In this document: piece after piece, positions 31,812 through 32,873 of the stretch | Layout: each line of letters starts with the position of its first letter | Position numbering within the stretch: position 1 is the first letter of the stretch | Origin: an uncultured Eubacteriales bacterium | Lineage (GTDB): Bacteria > Bacillota > Clostridia > Lachnospirales > Lachnospiraceae | DNA length: 32,873 nucleotides | NCBI GenBank assembly: GCA_900549105.1 | Contig: URND01000020.1 | Coordinates: 1 to 32,873 of the forward strand | Direction: 5' to 3' | Notes under the pieces: model-generated | The model's database searches: none | Told to the model about the DNA's origin: nothing | Seen by the model: the letters and a program-made list of their open reading frames with translations, nothing else | Translations under genes and position numbers: made by a program

Positions 31812-31878
31812 GAATAGAAATCGATTCTGTCTGGATACCTATGGAGCCAAGTGGCTGGCCTTTGATAAAGAAGAATAA
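31804..31878 (+). pseudogene. Possible C-terminal remnant of a rightward gene
   Basis: A short rightward frame ends in LDTYGAKWLAFDKEE and TAA at 31876-31878, followed by a hairpin terminator. The 5' part is not present, because the opposite-strand signal-peptidase remnant begins there. The family is not recognised; the coding status rests mostly on the terminator position. Confidence 0.35.
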
Positions 31879-31890
31879 ATATTACAACAA

Positions 31891-31934
31891 ACACCGGTGT
31901 TCCACATGAGAGCACCGGTGTCTTGTCATTTTTG
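31891..31934 (+). terminator. Hairpin terminator of the lost rightward gene
   Basis: ACACCGGTG (31891-31899) and CACCGGTGT (31913-31921) form a 9-bp GC-rich stem, followed by CTTGTCATTTTTG. Confidence 0.5.
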
Positions 31935-31935
31935 C

Positions 31936-31955
31936 TTATTGAACAGGCAGCCAAA
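31936..31955. repeat. 20-bp direct repeat, copy B
   Basis: This is an exact copy of 18505-18524. From here to 32043 I find no gene, only the weakly conserved sequence that also follows copy A. Confidence 0.85.
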
Positions 31956-32043
31956 CTATTCTATTGTAGTGGACTTTACAAAGATGTAAGGAGATTCTCT
32001 TATTCAATCTATAGGCATTCCCTCCCCATTACTTTTTTGTTAC

Positions 32044-32099
32044 AAAAAGCCGCAGGGCTGTGAATCTGCATCTTTGCAAACTCATCAGCTCTGCGGCTT
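32044..32099 (-). terminator. Terminator after the second KTR gene
   Basis: AAGCCGCAGGGCTG (32047-32060) pairs fully with CAGCTCTGCGGCTT (32086-32099), with one G-T pair. On the minus strand the stem is followed by TTTTT. Confidence 0.88.
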
Positions 32100-32126
32100 A
32101 GCGGCTGGCTCATGAATAACAGTTAT

Positions 32127-32270
32127 TCAGAATTCCTTGACATTGATCAGGGTTTCTTTCTTGCACTTTGGGCAGAACACCGGGAAATTCTTCATTTCAG
32201 TATCTGCCCGAATTTTGTCACGAGTCTTTTCCCCGCAATCGGGACAACGTATCCATTCTGTCTCAATCAT
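32127..32270 (-). CDS. Cysteine-rich KTR zinc-ribbon protein, shortened C-terminus
   Basis: 47 aa from the ATG at 32270: MIETEWIRCPDCGEKTRDKI, then FPVFCPKCKKETLINVKEF and TGA. Two CxxC pairs should bind one zinc. After the TGA the frame continues ITVIHEPAAKPQS to a second stop at 32085, matching the tail of the first copy (ITVIKEPDA), so a late nonsense mutation has probably trimmed about 14 residues while leaving the zinc ribbon. Its start overlaps the end of the gene upstream by 8 bp. Function is unknown; the family is a marker of conjugative elements in Firmicutes. Confidence 0.8.
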   Translation of the reverse strand: MIETEWIRCPDCGEKTRDKIRADTEMKNFPVFCPKCKKETLINVKEF

Positions 32271-32805
32271 CCTGTACACCTACCTTCATTCTCTTTATCA
32301 CCATCTGCGCGCATCCTCCGGTAAAAGCACCAGCGAGACAGCCTGACACCAGCAGAAACTGTAAATAAGTCAACACACCCATCCCCATGATAAAAACAGC
32401 TACCGTAATCTGGCCAATGTTATGCAGAACAGCACCCAATACACTGGCAATCCAGATGTGATTTTTATCAATTAGCTTCCGCAGCGGAAGCATACCGGTC
32501 AGGCACAAAACACTCCCCGCAAAGCTATATGCCAGTGCCATCATGTTGCCGCTGAACACAGCGGCGAGGAATATCCGGCAAAAAACAATCATCATGACCT
32601 CGCTCGGACGGTAACGGTAAATCGCATATACGGTAATGATATTAGCCAATCCCAGCTTGATACCCGGTATCGGGAATGGATTGGGTATTTGAAGCTCTAT
32701 TACAAAGATAATCAGGGCAATGCCTGTCATGAAGCGTTTTGTCAAGTGCTTTTTTGAGTTATTGACGCAATCATGGCGAAAAGGCAAGGTATAAAGGCTC
32801 TGCAT
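32263..32805 (-). CDS. Gx-transporter / heptaprenyl diphosphate synthase component I family
   Basis: 180-aa membrane protein with about five hydrophobic segments. The family signature is visible: ELQIPNPFPIPGIKLGLANI, then FCRIFLAAVFSGN, then GAVLHNIGQ. The family (Hpre_diP_synt_I) is annotated either as an isoprenoid-synthase component or as a small-molecule transporter and often sits with FMN-binding or redox genes on mobile elements. The start is uncertain: the ATG at 32805 has AAAGGG six bases upstream, but the first 25 residues are unusual, and the Met before TGIALIIF is an alternative. It is coupled to the KTR gene downstream. Confidence 0.82.
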   Translation of the reverse strand: MQSLYTLPFRHDCVNNSKKHLTKRFMTGIALIIFVIELQIPNPFPIPGIKLGLANIITVYAIYRYRPSEVMMIVFCRIFLAAVFSGNMMALAYSFAGSVLCLTGMLPLRKLIDKNHIWIASVLGAVLHNIGQITVAVFIMGMGVLTYLQFLLVSGCLAGAFTGGCAQMVIKRMKVGVQDD

Positions 32806-32822
32806 TATGCCCTTTCGGGGTT

Positions 32823-32869
32823 GAAGTGGCGAAGTGGCAAAGTGGCAAGGTATCTGGGTTTTGCCACTT
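32823..32869. repeat. Short tandem repeat with inverted partner
   Basis: GAAGTGGC, GAAGTGGC and AAAGTGGC lie in tandem (32823-32846), with an inverted copy TTGCCACTT at 32861-32869. Together they can form a 9-bp hairpin (AAGTGGCAA/TTGCCACTT). It lies just upstream of the Gx-transporter gene, at the window edge. Confidence 0.6.
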
Positions 32870-32873
32870 GGAT

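Noticed and set aside
31637..31954. 105-codon leftward frame over the signal-peptidase remnant
   Set aside because: It is a different frame from the recognisable S26 motifs, crosses the 20-bp repeat and has no family resemblance.
1..32873. CRISPR array, tRNA or rRNA genes, intact insertion sequences
   Set aside because: No regularly spaced repeats, cloverleaf sequences, rRNA segments or full transposase frames were seen on reading both strands.

Overview
The window reads as a chromosomal segment of a spore-forming, Gram-positive Clostridia, most likely Lachnospiraceae. The evidence is a germination protease gene (gpr), a GerMN-domain lipoprotein, strong AAGGAGG-type ribosome-binding sites, near-consensus sigma-A promoters, and KTR zinc-ribbon, sortase B and tyrosine-recombinase remnants of the kind common in gut Firmicutes. 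No tRNA, rRNA, CRISPR array or intact transposase was seen. Genus-level assignment is inference.

Region 1 (1-13.2 kb) is host backbone. It holds gpr, rpsT (UUG start), a response regulator / ABC transporter / histidine kinase module of the lantibiotic- or bacitracin-resistance type, a divergent TetR regulator, and a leftward run comEA - response regulator - histidine kinase - gerMN lipoprotein - comEC - holA with tight spacing.

Region 2 (13.2-15.75 kb) is a rightward MATE efflux gene overlapping a cytidylate-kinase-like gene. They are driven by a perfect TTGACA-17-TATAAT promoter. The leader has two related hairpins sharing the loop GCGUAAAUCCAG, each ending in a U-run. This looks like a cis-acting regulatory RNA.

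Region 3 (15.75-18.9 kb) is a decayed mobile-element segment: a sortase B and a tyrosine recombinase with internal deletions, an apparently intact AbiEi-like regulator behind an inverted-repeat promoter, a nonsense-broken and truncated AbiEii-like nucleotidyltransferase, and a KTR zinc-ribbon gene broken by a stop codon.

Region 4 (18.9-29.9 kb) is a potassium-uptake island, all leftward: a new small membrane protein, kdpF (30 aa), kdpA, kdpB, kdpC, then trkH, a broken trkA, a membrane-anchored protein with a LysR-substrate-domain-like ectodomain, kdpD and kdpE. The kdp and trkH operons share a promoter element of about 55 bp with identical internal spacing, suggesting co-regulation by KdpE. 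KdpD carries a near-match to the SXS-X20-FTAXY cyclic-di-AMP motif.

Region 5 (29.9-32.9 kb) has a CorC/HlyC-family membrane protein. Its leader contains a consensus promoter, a 26-codon leader ORF with DD and PP codon pairs, and an intrinsic terminator whose 5' arm lies inside that ORF: a candidate attenuator. Then come remnants of a type I signal peptidase and of an unidentified rightward gene, a second KTR gene, and a Gx-transporter (heptaprenyl diphosphate synthase component I family) gene. A 20-bp exact direct repeat with paralogous KTR genes behind both copies brackets the 13.4 kb holding the potassium island and corC.
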